From: Ophiosphaerella korrae
Lineage: Eukaryota; Ascomycota; Dothideomycetes; Pleosporales; Phaeosphaeriaceae
NCBI GenBank assembly: GCA_028456385.1
Contig: JALNQF010000065.1
Span: 124,001 to 188,000, forward strand
DNA length: 64,000 nt
Direction of reading: 5' to 3'
Under the pieces are notes generated by a model, which did not search any database, had not been told where the DNA came from, and was given only the letters and a program-made list of their open reading frames with translations. Both the position numbers and the translations under genes were made by a program. The stretch's first letter is position 1. The number at the start of each line of letters is the position of its first letter. Shown piece by piece: positions 48,791-61,300 of this stretch.

Positions 48791-49315
48791 ACAATTTTTC
48801 TTGAAATAGAAGTATAGTAGATTTTATTTTCTGAGGTATCTCTGTTAGGAGGCGATCATCACCACGGAGCAGCCCGCGAGGTCTCTCGTCCCGATAGCTG
48901 AGGTATTCGTGAAAGCAATAAAATTGACCTATAGGTACGACAAGACCTCGATTTGCCGCTTCCGCTTGGGCTCTATTGCCCCAACCCCTGCTAAGCTGTG
49001 GCCGCCCCGGTCAACTAGTTAACGGTACCTGTCAAGCGATTTCGACAGGACGAAAATAGCGCCAGCGCTCTTGAGCGCTTCGAGTAGATAGTAGCAAAAC
49101 TGTTCTGTACGCATCTTTAGTAAAGTATATCATTCCTTTACTCTTTGAAGTACATAACGTCGTGTCACATCAAAATCATCAGACCCACCACATTACAATT
49201 CATCATATGGATTTCTCATCTTTCGTTTACCTCCTCTCATACTAGTAATTGCCTACACTTATATCTACCCTCGACTTTATATTGCTCATTTTTATCTCCT
49301 TCCTGCTCTGTTGCC
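48791..49315. other. GC-balanced flank before the kinase pseudogene
   Basis: Composition is normal again. No gene is seen; the last part is pyrimidine-rich and probably was the promoter and leader of the pseudogene at 49,316. Confidence 0.45.
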
Positions 49316-51167
49316 ATGCTAGGTCAGTTCCGACGGTCGTTCCAATCTGCACGCGCAAGCACGATCAACAGAGTCTTTCACACAGCTACCTTAGCAGCAA
49401 CGAAAGAACAAGCCCAATATTGTGAGCATAAACTTTGCACTACGAGAGACCGAGCTAATTTCTATAATCACAGCAATCGATCTATATTTCTACACTACTA
49501 GGCGCTAGCTAAATAATGATAAGCTACAATGCGAAGCGCGTTACGTTAAATTCGATTTTGCCGCGCTCTATAGAAAGGCCGTAAATACGTGTGTAGGGGC
49601 AACAAAAGTGATTCGCTATAGAAAGAAAGAGGGCAGCTTTAATAGAGTCTTCCTTCTGAGTCTAGACAATAGAGCTCGCGTTGTCGCTAGAGTACCCTAT
49701 CGCATTGCTGGTCCACCAAGATTGACTACGAACTCCGAAGTAGCAACGATGGCTTATAGTAAGGTAGAGAATTCACGCAAAAGTTGCTAACTTACATATT
49801 CTCTAGTACGTTTATTTACAAAGATACCTGTCCCAAAAGTTCTTGGCTAGAGTAACGACGCTACTTCTATCGGCACCGAATATATAATAATAGAATATGC
49901 CCCTAGAGTTCAGCTACATAAGAAATAGCTCTCTATATCTCCTCATCAACATATGTTATGCGTAAAAAACATAGCCTTAATAATAACTGAGATGGCACGG
50001 CTTCTATTTCTAGTATACGGAAGCCTATACTTTGCTAATGCACTAATCGATCCGAATTTAAAAAAGGAATTTGTCTAAGGTTTCTGTATTAGGCCTCACT
50101 GTGGTACGCAATACTAGGACTATAACGCTAGAGAGGCTCGGTTCTACGGCAAGAAGCCTCCTAGTAGAGGACTGTGTAAGTTGACTAACCTCTACCTACC
50201 TATAGAAAGTATTAACTATTTATTATTAGGGACTGACCCTAAAGTCGTACTGTAATGGTCTAATTAATACTGGCTTCTCGCGAATTCCAAAAGGACATAA
50301 TACAAAAGTGTCTCTGTATCGCGGCTCAGTCCAGGAGCACCTCCGTCTACTGGATATTAGTAAAGAAGTTATCGAGGAATTAATTAAGAGTTCAATTATC
50401 TAGAATATAGCTGGTCTAATATTACTTCACCCTAATATTTACAAAAGAAACATCTACGTCCTAGAGGAAGATCCTTCGCATATTACCGCAATAATTGATT
50501 GGTAATCTACTTGTATCGAGCCTGCATTCGCCTACGCGAATTATACACCTGATCTAGTTGAGGACCCTGCTAATGACGTACCAATTTTGGAAAAGCTGAT
50601 ATTGGAGACTGAAACGTCTACGAAGCCTTCCAAAATACCCGCAGAGAGCCCAGAAGAAAAGGTAGCAAGGATATTTCAACAAGCATAAAAACCTTTGAGA
50701 TTGTACTTGCTGGCTATATGCGAAAACTCCACGATGCACGGGTAGTAGACTAAACGCTACTTAGGCCTATCCGTTACTGCGATGCGTCCTGGAGAGATAG
50801 TGCAGCAGCTCTGCGGCAGGAGCTAATTGAACTCTCACAACGCTGGACCAAACTTGGCTTCTCTGGTTGTTGTCCGTATTAAATAATATTAGAAGAGCTC
50901 GCTGAGCATGTAAAGTAGTATGAAGACTTTGAAACCGTACAACAGCTAAAGTTATTCCTCAAGCGAGCGTTAGATGTGGATTCGGATGAATGGGTCCCTG
51001 CTGATAAGTGGGTTGCAGCAAAAGAAGAGAACGCAAGATTATTTGGCTAGTGGGTGGAGAGTATTGAGACTCGGAGCAGCAGTGAAGCTTGGCGTAAGCA
51101 TCTTTGGCCATTCAATGAAGTCGGTACCCTGAAGGAGAGGGAAACAGCCGTTTCAAACGGGGTATGA
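49316..51167 (+). pseudogene. AIM9-like phosphotransferase (APH family) pseudogene
   Basis: A mitochondrial-type N-terminus (MLGQFRRSFQSARAST ... HTATLA) leads into an aminoglycoside phosphotransferase/AIM9-like kinase. Still readable are GSFNRVFLLSLD, VVARVPYRIAGPPRLTTNSE, VPKVLG, the A-I-I-D-W brace near 50,490, EPAFAYANYTPDLVEDP, MRKLHDARVVD and the C-terminal region to a stop at 51,165-51,167. The frame is broken by many TAG/TAA/TGA codons where Trp or Gln is expected, and by small frame changes. The changes are mostly of the C-to-T and G-to-A type. Fungal genomes often carry several copies of this family, so RIP of a duplicated copy is a reasonable explanation. No intact product can be made from the sequence as it stands. 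Confidence 0.85.
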
Positions 51168-51461
51168 CCAATTCTTGGAAGAAAGATGTTGTCTGGCTGT
51201 GTACACAGAGGAAGGAATGTTCAACTAGCCTCGACTAAGTTTGACGTAGATGTACAATATCTTGCAAAGACCTTGCACCATGCCGTTCGATTCTGCCAGA
51301 GGTATTGGCAGGCGTTATCTATGAATAGACTCATGTGCTCATGCTATGATTTGAAGAACTCAATCGATTATCCCAGGCGCGATTAGGTCTTTGTTATTGT
51401 AATGGTATGCGATGCACAAGCCAAAACAAGCCCCCTCAGGTTCGATCGGTACTGATAAAAT

Positions 51462-52057
51462 CTATCGAGTTGGTAGTAGAGAGGCTGCGTGGTCAGAGCG
51501 TGATGGCCGGGCTGAGGCTGCGAACGACAAGGCTGCGACTTGCTGCTGACCATTGTCATCGTCGCTAATCACACTTGGCTCTTCGTCATCGCTATCGATA
51601 GAGATACCGCTCTCAGCTGTTTCGTCCTTACCAGCACGGCCCTGGCGGCGATGTGAGTTGGGCGGAGCCGTAGTCGGCGGTTGAGGGCGTGTGGTGAACG
51701 ATGGCAAAGGTGTCTACAAACCAGGTGCATTACCTTTATTCCATGTGTTTCACCATCCTCTCTTGCCGCGCTCATTGGTTCTGTCAATGACTTTACCCTA
51801 TTCGTAAGTGCTCAAGCGTTTGAAGTGGTTGAAGTGGTCCATGAAGCCGTTGGACCTTGGAATATCAATGTCTTCTGGAGTCGCAATGTCGTTCATTCTG
51901 TCGGGGTGTAGCTTGACAACTACAGTTCGCGCCAGCTTCCCAAACTCGTTCACGTCGGGAACTTTGGGGGTGTGGGGTCTATGCTCAAATGGTTGAAGAA
52001 ATCGAAGCCCTCATACCCGCGGATAGTTTGATGGATGGTGCCGCCGATGCCGACCAT
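51462..52057 (-). pseudogene. Broken gene of unknown family
   Basis: Reading the minus strand from an ATG at 52,057 gives MVGIGGTIHQTIRGYEGFD and then a stop close to 51,950. The coding sense continues in another frame (NEFGKLARTVVVKLHPDR ... HFKRLSTYE), then meets a TAG at 51,800-51,798 and a TGA near 51,770. A plausible intron (GTAATG to TTTGTAG) leads to a final Ser/Asp-rich exon that ends at 51,462 (SGISIDSDDEEPSVISDDD). The pieces form one gene with a frameshift and two RIP-type stops. I do not recognise the family. Confidence 0.6.
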
Positions 52058-53061
52058 TGTATGCTAGTGTGCGGAATGGAACGCAGGTGCAGCAAAGCAG
52101 TCATGCGTTAGGCGTTGATCTGATAAGATAGATGACTTCATGGGACGCGTCGCAACTCACCCCTCATCGTTATTTTATCGATCAGCATGATATCGGCGGT
52201 GAACGGTGAACGCGATTTGCGACGCGTCTACGCTCGTCAGAGCTATTAGTTAATAATAGGTGAGATGAGCCATGGCCTTTTCTATAGCAGAATCAGTTGG
52301 TTGCGTAAGTATTAGATGGGCCTGGGAGAGGACTAGACATGCAGGCACTTGGACGCCTCGATTAAAATTTGAGAAATGATGGTGACCTTGAATGTATGAA
52401 TTGTACAATACTTTCCAGGGATCACTTCATGAAAATCGCCGACTACCTGCAGGCAGGTGATTTTCCTACTTTATAGTCTCCTTAGTAATTAAGCCTTGGA
52501 ATATAAGAATACCATTGTTGAGGAGGACTGATATCAAAATCAAGAAACCTGAATAACTTATCACTTCTTAGCCGCTTCTTATAGCTACTCTACGAGTGGA
52601 TTTTAGGTGCTAGGAATTAAAATGTAGGTTTTGCTCGGTACATGTAAACGTGTTGACTTAAGTTTGATATGGTTAACATAACGTATTAAGCATACCTCAT
52701 TTATATATACAATAGTGACTCCCACAGTTTACACTGTGGAACAAGTTCAAATATTCACATTCTGAGCTATGAGTCACACTCCTTTCCCAGTCAATGACCC
52801 GTTCATGTCACCCTTCCAACAAAAATTTTCGCGAATCGATTTGTTGTTATATATTTCTTTGTTTCGCTACCCATTGTTGGCAATCTCTTTTTCAAGCTCT
52901 ACCAGCAAAATATTCTCAATCGAACCTCTAGTTTCCAACGAACTCTACATGTCATTATATCATTGCTCCCCATACTAGAGTCATTGTTTCAAACGTCACC
53001 AACTGAAGATCTGAATTCATTCTCTAAGCTCAGAACAATATATCACCGAAAACCAGCAGCA
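52058..53061. other. Intergenic region with promoter of the small secreted protein gene
   Basis: No gene is supported in 1 kb. A TATATATA-like stretch near 52,700 and a C/T-rich leader precede the small gene. A 69-codon frame at 52,769-52,978 lies in the presumed leader and has no resemblance to a family. Confidence 0.45.
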
Positions 53062-53316
53062 ATGAAGCATCAGGCCTATGCTATATTATCGGCAATTTTT
53101 ATGATGCTCAACTTCGTTGTGGCTTCCCCGATCTTAGATGTTTGTGAGCAAATTCTAATAGTTAAATATATTCATATCAACTTACTGACTATGATTAATT
53201 TAGACCAAAATATCAGCAACACGACTTCATCGTCGATCTACACTCGTCAAGATTCCAAGATCATCCTCGAGTTAGGTACAGCTCCCGTAAGCGATGTTCT
53301 CTATGGGGAAAACTGA
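53062..53316 (+). CDS. Small secreted protein, candidate effector
   Basis: Exons 53062-53143 and 53204-53316 join across a 60 nt GT-AG intron and give 64 residues. The first 22 residues form a clear signal peptide (MKHQAYAILSAIFMMLNFVVAS), probably cleaved before PILDV. The mature part is about 42 residues, Ser/Thr-rich with two possible N-glycosylation sites (NIS, NTT), and contains no Cys. Both reading frame and splice sites are intact although the gene lies in a 4.6 kb island between two RIP-mutated blocks. I do not recognise the family. Its end is only about 75 bases from AT-rich DNA, so it may be the truncated front of a longer gene. A role as an effector is inferred from size, secretion signal and location only. 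Confidence 0.6.
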   Translation: MKHQAYAILSAIFMMLNFVVASPILDVCEQILIVKYIHINLLTMINLDQNISNTTSSSIYTRQDSKIILELGTAPVSDVLYGEN

Positions 53317-53389
53317 CCTCACTAAAGTCTATTTCCACTTTCGAACCTGAGCATACAAGGGTTTAAAACTGAGCAGTGACTAAGTAACC

Positions 53390-55975
53390 TAAGCTTGTGG
53401 CTGTACAAGCCTGAGCAGGTCTTAGCAGCCTAAGCAAGCCTGAGCAAGCCTGGTATTGGCCTGAATCTTGGACAACTAGCGTCCTAGATTTAGGCTACTC
53501 CCCTGTTTGGTGGCCCAGTTCTTAACGTATAGCCTAGTTTCTAGCACTAGGTAGCTTAGATTTAGGCCCCTAGGCTCGTTTATACTTTCTTTTTAAAAGT
53601 GCCGGCAAAATAGTCTTAACAAGGTTGCTATTCTTAACCTATAAGGATTTTTAGCTACTAGTAGCGCCCTTTTAAAATTTAGCTACAACTTTAGAAGTTA
53701 TAGAAACTATAATTACATATTCTTTATAGATTCTTTATACTTATATTTAATTATTAGTACTTTTATAGAGCGTTAAGTAATTTAGACTAAATATAAGATC
53801 TAATTTTAATAGTGTAAGGAGTATTTAGCAGGAGTTAGATATAATAGAACAATAGGTATATTAATAAAGTAAGACAAATCCTTAAGGGATTTATAGGCTT
53901 ACGAAGGTATTTATATATTTAAGGAGCGTACGTAATCCTAAGTAGCTCTAAGAGTAATCCTAGGGGTGCCTAAGGAGCTTAAAGAGAGGTTTAAAGGGAG
54001 AGGCTTAAAGAGAGGTTTTAGGTAGGGGGAAAAGTACCTATAATAATAGCCCCCCCTTCTCTTACGCTACGTCTCGAAGCGTAGAGCTCTATACCTTTAA
54101 GTACGTATAGTATCTAATTCTATCTAGTTGTCTAGCCCTAGAGCTACTCTATTAGCTATCTATAACTTAACCTATTCTATACTACTAGATTAAACGTAAT
54201 TAAAAAGAGGTATAGTATACTAAATAGATATACTTAGTATAGAATAGTATATATATTAGATACTTATAGTAGGCCTAGGGCTAGCCTATAGCTAACTAAA
54301 GGTTGCTTAAAAGTACCTATAACGCTAGGTTCCTAGTACTTAGGTCTAAGATTTATTATATAATAGCTATCTTACTATAATTACAAGGTTTACTTATTAG
54401 ATTAGTACCTAGGAATAGGACTACTCTACTAAGGCTCTAAGTAAGGCCTAAGGGCTACCTTCTATTTATAGTACGTTACTAATTCTTTATAATATAAAGT
54501 TATAATATATTTTTAATAAGATTTATAGTATATTATAGACTATTTTATATTATTAGATTCTTATTTAAGGTAAGATTATAGTCTAATTTATAGTAATTAT
54601 AAGCTTAAGTTTTAACTTATAAAGTATTGCGTTTAAATTACTTAATAGTTTTAAGTAAATAAGGTTATACCTTTACTTATTAAATATAAGGTAGTCTACT
54701 ACTACTTTAGTACTAGCACGTTAGAGTTACTTAAGAGTAGATATAAAGGAACTATATCTCTTAGTTACTTTATTTTTCTATCTTTATTACTTCTTCTCTC
54801 TTATCGCCTACTATATTATCTACTATACTTTCTTTAGTTTCTAATAAAGCTATCTCTAATTACGTCTACACTCTTACTAAGAACCTTACTACTTAGCTTA
54901 ATCTAGTAAAGTTTTAGTATATAGCCTATCTTAAAGGCTTTATAACTTCTAGTAAATCTAACTCTAATAGTACTTTTAAGAGCTTTATAATAACTATTTA
55001 TAAGGAGTAGTACTATATTTATAGTAGTAACTTTAGTATATATAATACTTATAAGAGAGCCTATAAAGGTAAATACGTTTTAGTAAGTACTTTACTTTCT
55101 TAGTCTAATCTAATACTAATCTACCTAGGTACTACTAGAGTTCTATTATACTATTAACGTTTTTAAGTATATTATTATATCTACTAACTATTAATATAAC
55201 TATATAACTATTATAGTTAAATATAAAAATATAACTTTTAATAAAGTTTTTAATAAGCTTACTAATAATACTTATACTTACTAAAGTAAAGCCTAAGCCT
55301 ATATTAAGAAGTTAGTAGAAGCTTTTAATAGTTATAATTAGGCTCTTACTTATAAGAAGAAAAAGCTTAGTAGTAATAAGGTATTCTAGTATAATACTCG
55401 CTAAGTTTTTTATAAGTATAACCTTAAACGTTATAAAGTAAGTTCTCTTTTTTATTTTTAATTACTAAGCTAATCTTAATATATAGCTTAGTTTAGGGCC
55501 TATAGGCTAAGCTACTACTACTAATATTGTAGTTAATAGGGCTATTAAGAAGAGTTTTAGATATACTAGTTCTATAATAGTATAAAAGAAGCGCTAGTAC
55601 TACTATAGAAATATACTAGATATAAAGCTAGTAGGTAGTCTATTTTTATTACTAACTAAGCCTTTATATCTACTTATAAGCTCTTTAAGCTTAAGTTTAT
55701 ATTTAAATTTAATACTTAATATACTAGAGCGTAATAATTTTAAGTAGAGTAGTTCTTTTTAGAGAAATAGTATACTTTCTTAAACTTATACTTTATTATA
55801 AAAATTACTTTTTAAATTATTTTCTAGTTCTTTTTTTTATTACTTTTTTTTCTAAAAGTAGCTTTAGGCTTTCCTAAAAGCGCTTACTATAGTAGATTTT
55901 TTATATTCTTTTAATATAGCTATATAATAGTTTAGGTTACTAGCTTACTCCTAAGTAGCTTCTTCTATAGACTAG
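53390..55975. other. Unidentified RIP-mutated AT-rich DNA
   Basis: After a short GC-richer part with repeated AAGCCTGAGC-like units (about 53,405-53,455), about 2.5 kb of stop-saturated sequence follows, with CA and TG nearly absent from about 53,650. No protein family could be read on either strand. It is probably an old transposon. Confidence 0.5.
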
Positions 55976-56377
55976 TATAACGAGCCTCTTGTTATTAACT
56001 ATAAGTACCTATTATAGGAGTTAGTAGATTACAAGATAATAACTTGTAAATAATAGAAGATATTTTATAACTATCTTGTATTAGCGTTCTATAATTAAAA
56101 GATTAAATTACTAATACTATCTTAATAATATATATTACTACTAACTATATACTTATTGTAATCTATTAATCTATAGTTACTAAGACTAATAGATTATAGA
56201 TTACTCTAATCTATAATCTATTAATACTAAGAGTTTATAGATTATAGATTACCTTAGGTATCTTAATTATATATAGCCTCCTAATTAAGTTTATATTCTT
56301 TAAAGTTATATAAATCTAAGTTAATTGTTATAAAGCTAATTAGTTCTATCTATAGTTCTTCTATTACTATTATAATA
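55976..56377 (-). repeat. LTR of Gypsy-3
   Basis: About 400 bp, similar in layout to the Gypsy-1 LTR: it shares the TATTAACTATA region, the ATAGATTA arms and the end before CTATCTC. Boundaries are by comparison and are accurate to a few bases only. Confidence 0.65.
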
Positions 56378-57914
56378 CTATCTCTCTTTCTAGGTAGGTC
56401 TTTATTTATCTACCTTAGAGATAAAGTTATTAATCTACTTTCTTTATTAATTTGTAGTTCTTTATTACTCTCTATAGTTATTTTATCTATATATTATTAC
56501 TACCTTTTTACTAATTGCGTATTACGTAATAGTATTAAGATATTTCCTTATTTTTATTATACTTCTCTTAAGTTAAACCCTAAGTCTTTTCTTTATATTA
56601 TTTCTATAAACAATAGTAGGGCTTATAAAGTATATATTTATATAAATATATATAGTTTTTATAACGTATCTTATCTATACGTAATAACTTAGGCTAATAG
56701 CTAAGCTATTACGTATAATATTAGGGGTAACAAGACGTATAGGCCTTTTAGCCTATATATAAAATTAAGTATATATAATCTACACTCCTACTACGTATAG
56801 AGGAAGATATAAATAAATACCCTTTACTTTTCCTTACTTAACCCTATACGCTAGCGTATCCTAGTTTCTCTACAAGCCTCTGCGGTAGACGAAGCCCTAT
56901 TAATATATCTAGTATTTCTCTTTCTAAGTATACGTTTATTATACTTATTCTTACGTCTAGGCTTAATAATAATAGGGAGAGCTATTAACTAAACTTAAGA
57001 GAAATTACTATCTTAAATTATAGAAGCTAAAGCTAAGCGTAAGTAGATCTAAGAGCTTACGTAAAGTAAGCTAGTAAAGAATTAAGCTTGTCTCTTTTAT
57101 CTTTATAAGATAAAGGCGTTAAATAATAAGAAATTAGCTAAATAGTTAGTAGCTCTAGAAGCTAAGCTAGACTTAGATAAGGCGTTTAGTATTGTTATAG
57201 TAAGTCCTATATTAGGTAATCCTATTATTTCTCTATCTAGTAGTAGTAATATTAGTTCTCTTAGTTTACTACTAGGCGTTCTAAGAGGTTTTAATTTTAA
57301 AACTCTTCTAGTTTCTTAGAGTAATTAAGATTATCTTCTAGTTCTTATATTTTTTCTTATAGTTGTCCTTTCTTATCTATACTTATCTATTCTACTAGGT
57401 AGTAGTTTCTTTTATTATAGAATTAGTACTATAGGATTTTTTTTACTTTTTATTCTTTCTATTCTTTATACGTATCTACTTTATATACTAGTAGTTCTAC
57501 GTTTTATAGTACTTATTCTAGTAGAGCTATATAGAATATTAGGTATATCTTTATCTTATTTAGTAGCTTTAGTTTAAATATAACTAGTATAACTTCTTTT
57601 TTAATTTTATATAGTTTTATCTTAATATAATCTAGTTTTAAGCTTAGTTATTTACTCTTAATATTCTTTTATACTAACTATACTTTTTTTCTCTTTCTAA
57701 ATTAAGGTCTTTTTTTATACTTCTTATTATAGTATTTTACTATATAGTTATATAGAAATTCTATATCCTATCTTAGTTAATTATATATATCTCTAAGTTT
57801 TTTAGTAAAGTTTTTTCTTCTTAGAGACTAAGATATCTAGTTTTTTAGTATCTAGTATATACTAGGCTTAAATCTATAGTTTATAAAAAAGAGTAATACT
57901 TTTATTACTATATT
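55976..57914 (-). mobile_element. Gypsy retrotransposon fragment (Gypsy-3)
   Basis: An LTR (about 55,976-56,377) is followed by internal sequence on the minus strand. From about 57,100 this matches, in reverse complement, the 3' part of the element at 57,915-64,000: the tail, the chromodomain-side region and the C-terminal part of integrase. The match runs exactly to 57,914, where the LTR of the other element begins. The fragment is therefore interrupted, not simply decayed. It is heavily RIP-mutated. Confidence 0.78.
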
Positions 57915-58337
57915 TGTTATAGTAGTAACAGAAAAACTACAGATAGAACTAATCGATCCTACAAGCCTAGCTCTATATAACTCTAAAGGCTATAAGCCTA
58001 ACTAAGAAGCTACACATAATTAGGACACCTAGAGTAATCTACGATCTATAGACTCTTAGTAGTAGTAGATTATAGATTAAGCTAATCTATAATCTATTAA
58101 TCTTAGCAAACATAGATTATAGATTATAGCAAGTATATAGTTATTAGCAATACGCATTATTAGGATAGTATTAGTAATTCAATCCTTTAACTATAGAACG
58201 CTAATACAAGATAGTTATAAAACATCTTCTATTATTTATAAGTTATTGTAGATCCTAACACGAACTTTTGTTATTATCTCTTAATCTACTAACCCCCTAT
58301 TAGGTATTAGGAAGTTAACTCTAGTAATACCCTTACA
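57915..58337 (+). repeat. 5' LTR of Gypsy-2
   Basis: Begins TGTTATAG and ends CCTTACA (423 bp), followed by CCTTGCCGATTTAG, equivalent to the start of the internal region in Gypsy-1. It carries the same ATAGATTA-type inverted arms. Confidence 0.75.
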
Positions 58338-61300
58338 CCTTGCCGATTTAGTTATTGCGAGAAGTAAAGCGTAAGTAACGTATAGTCTAGTTAATACGAT
58401 AGTAGAAAGTTTAACTAAAATAAGTAAAGCCCCTAGGAGTAGTTATAAGTCTAATAGTACTGTATAGGAAATAATTAAGGACTAAATTAATAACTTAATC
58501 TTAGACAAGGAAGATATAAAGATAGTAATTAACGCCTTAGAAACGCAGAATAAGGAACTGCAAGACTACGCGAAATAGAATAAAGTATAGATTAAGGTAA
58601 TTATTAAAAGCTAGAATTAGATAGAACTAATTATATAACGTCTAGTAATAAGTACAACTAAGAAACTACCTAAGATACTTGTCCTTAAGAAGTTTAATAG
58701 AACAAGAGAAAAGTTAAGACCTTTTATTATATTAGTATAACTCTAGATAGATATACAAGTACTACACTTTAATATAGAAGAAAAGAAGGTAATATATATT
58801 AGATTGTACCTTAAGGAAGACGTAATAAGATAGTACAAACTATACTAGATAGACTATATAATACACTCTCTAATAACCTAGAAAGACAAGATAAGAGCTA
58901 TCTTTAGAAGTTATAAATACTTTACTAAACAAATAAGAGCAGTATTTAGAGACACGGATATTACACAATAAGCTAAAGAATAGCTAAAGAAGCTTATATA
59001 GAACTAGAGTATTCCTAAGTACGTATTATAATTTAAATAACTATCCTAAAATATAGAATAGAACGAGTCTACATTAATATTACAATTTAAACAAGGACTA
59101 AACTCTAAGATTTAATACAAAATAATCTATATAGAAAAACTAAAGATACTAAAAGCCCTAAAATAATAGGTAATATAAATTAACAATAATCTTTAAGAAT
59201 AAAAGAAAAACAAATATAAGAGTTACGTCTAGAACTAAGATAAAGGAGACTCTATAATCCTTAATGCTAACAAAGATAAGAGAAAGAAGAAAAACAAAGA
59301 CTTTACGTACTTTAACTATAGTAAGAAAGGCTACTATATAAAGAACTACTATTTATAAAAGAAGAAAGATATAGTATATTATAAATATAGAAAACTAAGA
59401 TACTTTATAAAAGACTATAAAAGTAAAGACCTAAAAAAAGAAACTTAGTTAAAGATAATAGAAAAGAAGAAGGAAGTACTACAAGTATAAGCTAAACCTT
59501 AAGAGAAGGTAGCTAGGAGCAAAGAAATACAATATATAATACTCTATTAGACCTTTTGTTATAGAGATAACTACTATATATATCTTTCTAGTAAGTAAAG
59601 AGTAAGATACTTCTTATAATAAAGATATAGAGTAGTAGTAACAAAAGAAAGAATAAAAGCTTAGCTAGAAGAAATAGCCTAAGTAATAGACCTACTAATA
59701 GAAGACTTAGAAAGAGAAGAGCCCCTAGTACTATTAATCTAGGCTAAAGGACTAGCACTAGATAAAGAGACTACTACGGCTTCCTCTAAAGGACTATAAG
59801 AAAGTAAGAAATAAGTTAGTATAAGAGGTATAGAGTACGCCTAGCTAACAATATATAGCTATAATAGCTACACAACATTAGATATAAAAGAATAAAATAA
59901 AAAATAGAAGTTTATTTAGATATACTTAATAGTTATAAGTATAGAGAAAGCGTATAAAGACTAGAAAGAACGCAATCCTAAAAAAATAAAGTTTATACTA
60001 TTTTAAGAATAAATAAAGTAATATATAGTTATAGTAAGAAGAATACCTATAGAGAAAGAATAGTAGTACTTTATAAGAAGAACGCGATAGATTAACAAAG
60101 CCTATACACTAAGAGTACTAGTAGTGTACTATATCTTAATAATAGACACACCTAGAAAAGATAAGTACTAGGAAGGGGATAACAAAATAATAGATCTAAA
60201 ACATCTAGTATACTTTAAAGTATTATAGTTAGTATACTTAGATAAGAATTATATTATACATAAGAACCCTAAAGCAAATAATAGTATATAGCCTATAAGA
60301 AGAAAAGGCTATAACTATATAAGAGTAATTATAGTAGAAGATATCTAAAGATAGGAGATAACCCTAGAAGATAGATACGTAGTAGTAAGACCTAGCCTAA
60401 AACTATTAAAGAAATACGTCTAAAGAGGACTATAGTATAAATATATATACGACGAATACCTAAAATATAAAGAATATAAGCTTAAGATAAGGCTATAGCC
60501 CTAAAAAGATAGACAATTTATAAAAAAGCCTAAACAAGAATAGTTAGAAAGTATAAGAGGCCTGTATATTACAAAAATAGGTATATATTAAGAGAAGAAA
60601 GTACAACTAATAATTAATAGTAGAGCTACAAGAAACTTTATATTAAAGAAGTTTGTAGAAAAACAAGGAATAAAGTATATAACAAAGAAATACCCTCGAC
60701 AACTAAGTATAATCAAAGGAAAACTATTCTAAGAACCTATTAGGTTTAAGACAGTTCCCTCTACGCTTAAATTAGAAGAGATAACAATTAAAAATATAGT
60801 TATAGACATAATAATAATTAATAACAAACAAGATATAATATTAGGAATACTATAGTTATAGATAACTAACCTACACATTAATTAGAGAATAGGATAAATT
60901 AGTTATAGTAAAACTAATACGTTAAAAGCTAATATAAGTACCTACAAAGGAGAATTCCTAAAAGAATATAAGAAATAAGAAGAACAGCTTATAGAGCTAG
61001 AAGACTACCTTCTAGAATATTAACTATAGGACTTAGTAATAGAACTAGAAGAAGGAAAAAACTTAGAATAGAGCCTAGTCTACTAAAAAACAGAAGAAGA
61101 ATCTAAGATTAAACGAGCGTTTATTTAGACTGCAATAAAAAAAAGATAGATAAGAGAATCTAAATCCTTAGTAGTATATAAACTTATATTTATAGACAAA
61201 AAGAGAATAAATAATAAAAGGCCCTACGTAGATTTTAGAAAAACTAACGCAATTATAAACAAGAATTAATACCTACTACTACAAATAGATAGAATACAAG

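Noticed and set aside
51430..51470. GGTTCGATC resembling a tRNA B box
   Set aside because: No matching A box, acceptor stem or cloverleaf could be formed around it.
52769..52978. 69-codon frame before the small secreted protein
   Set aside because: It lies in the presumed leader and has no family or signal; likely untranslated.
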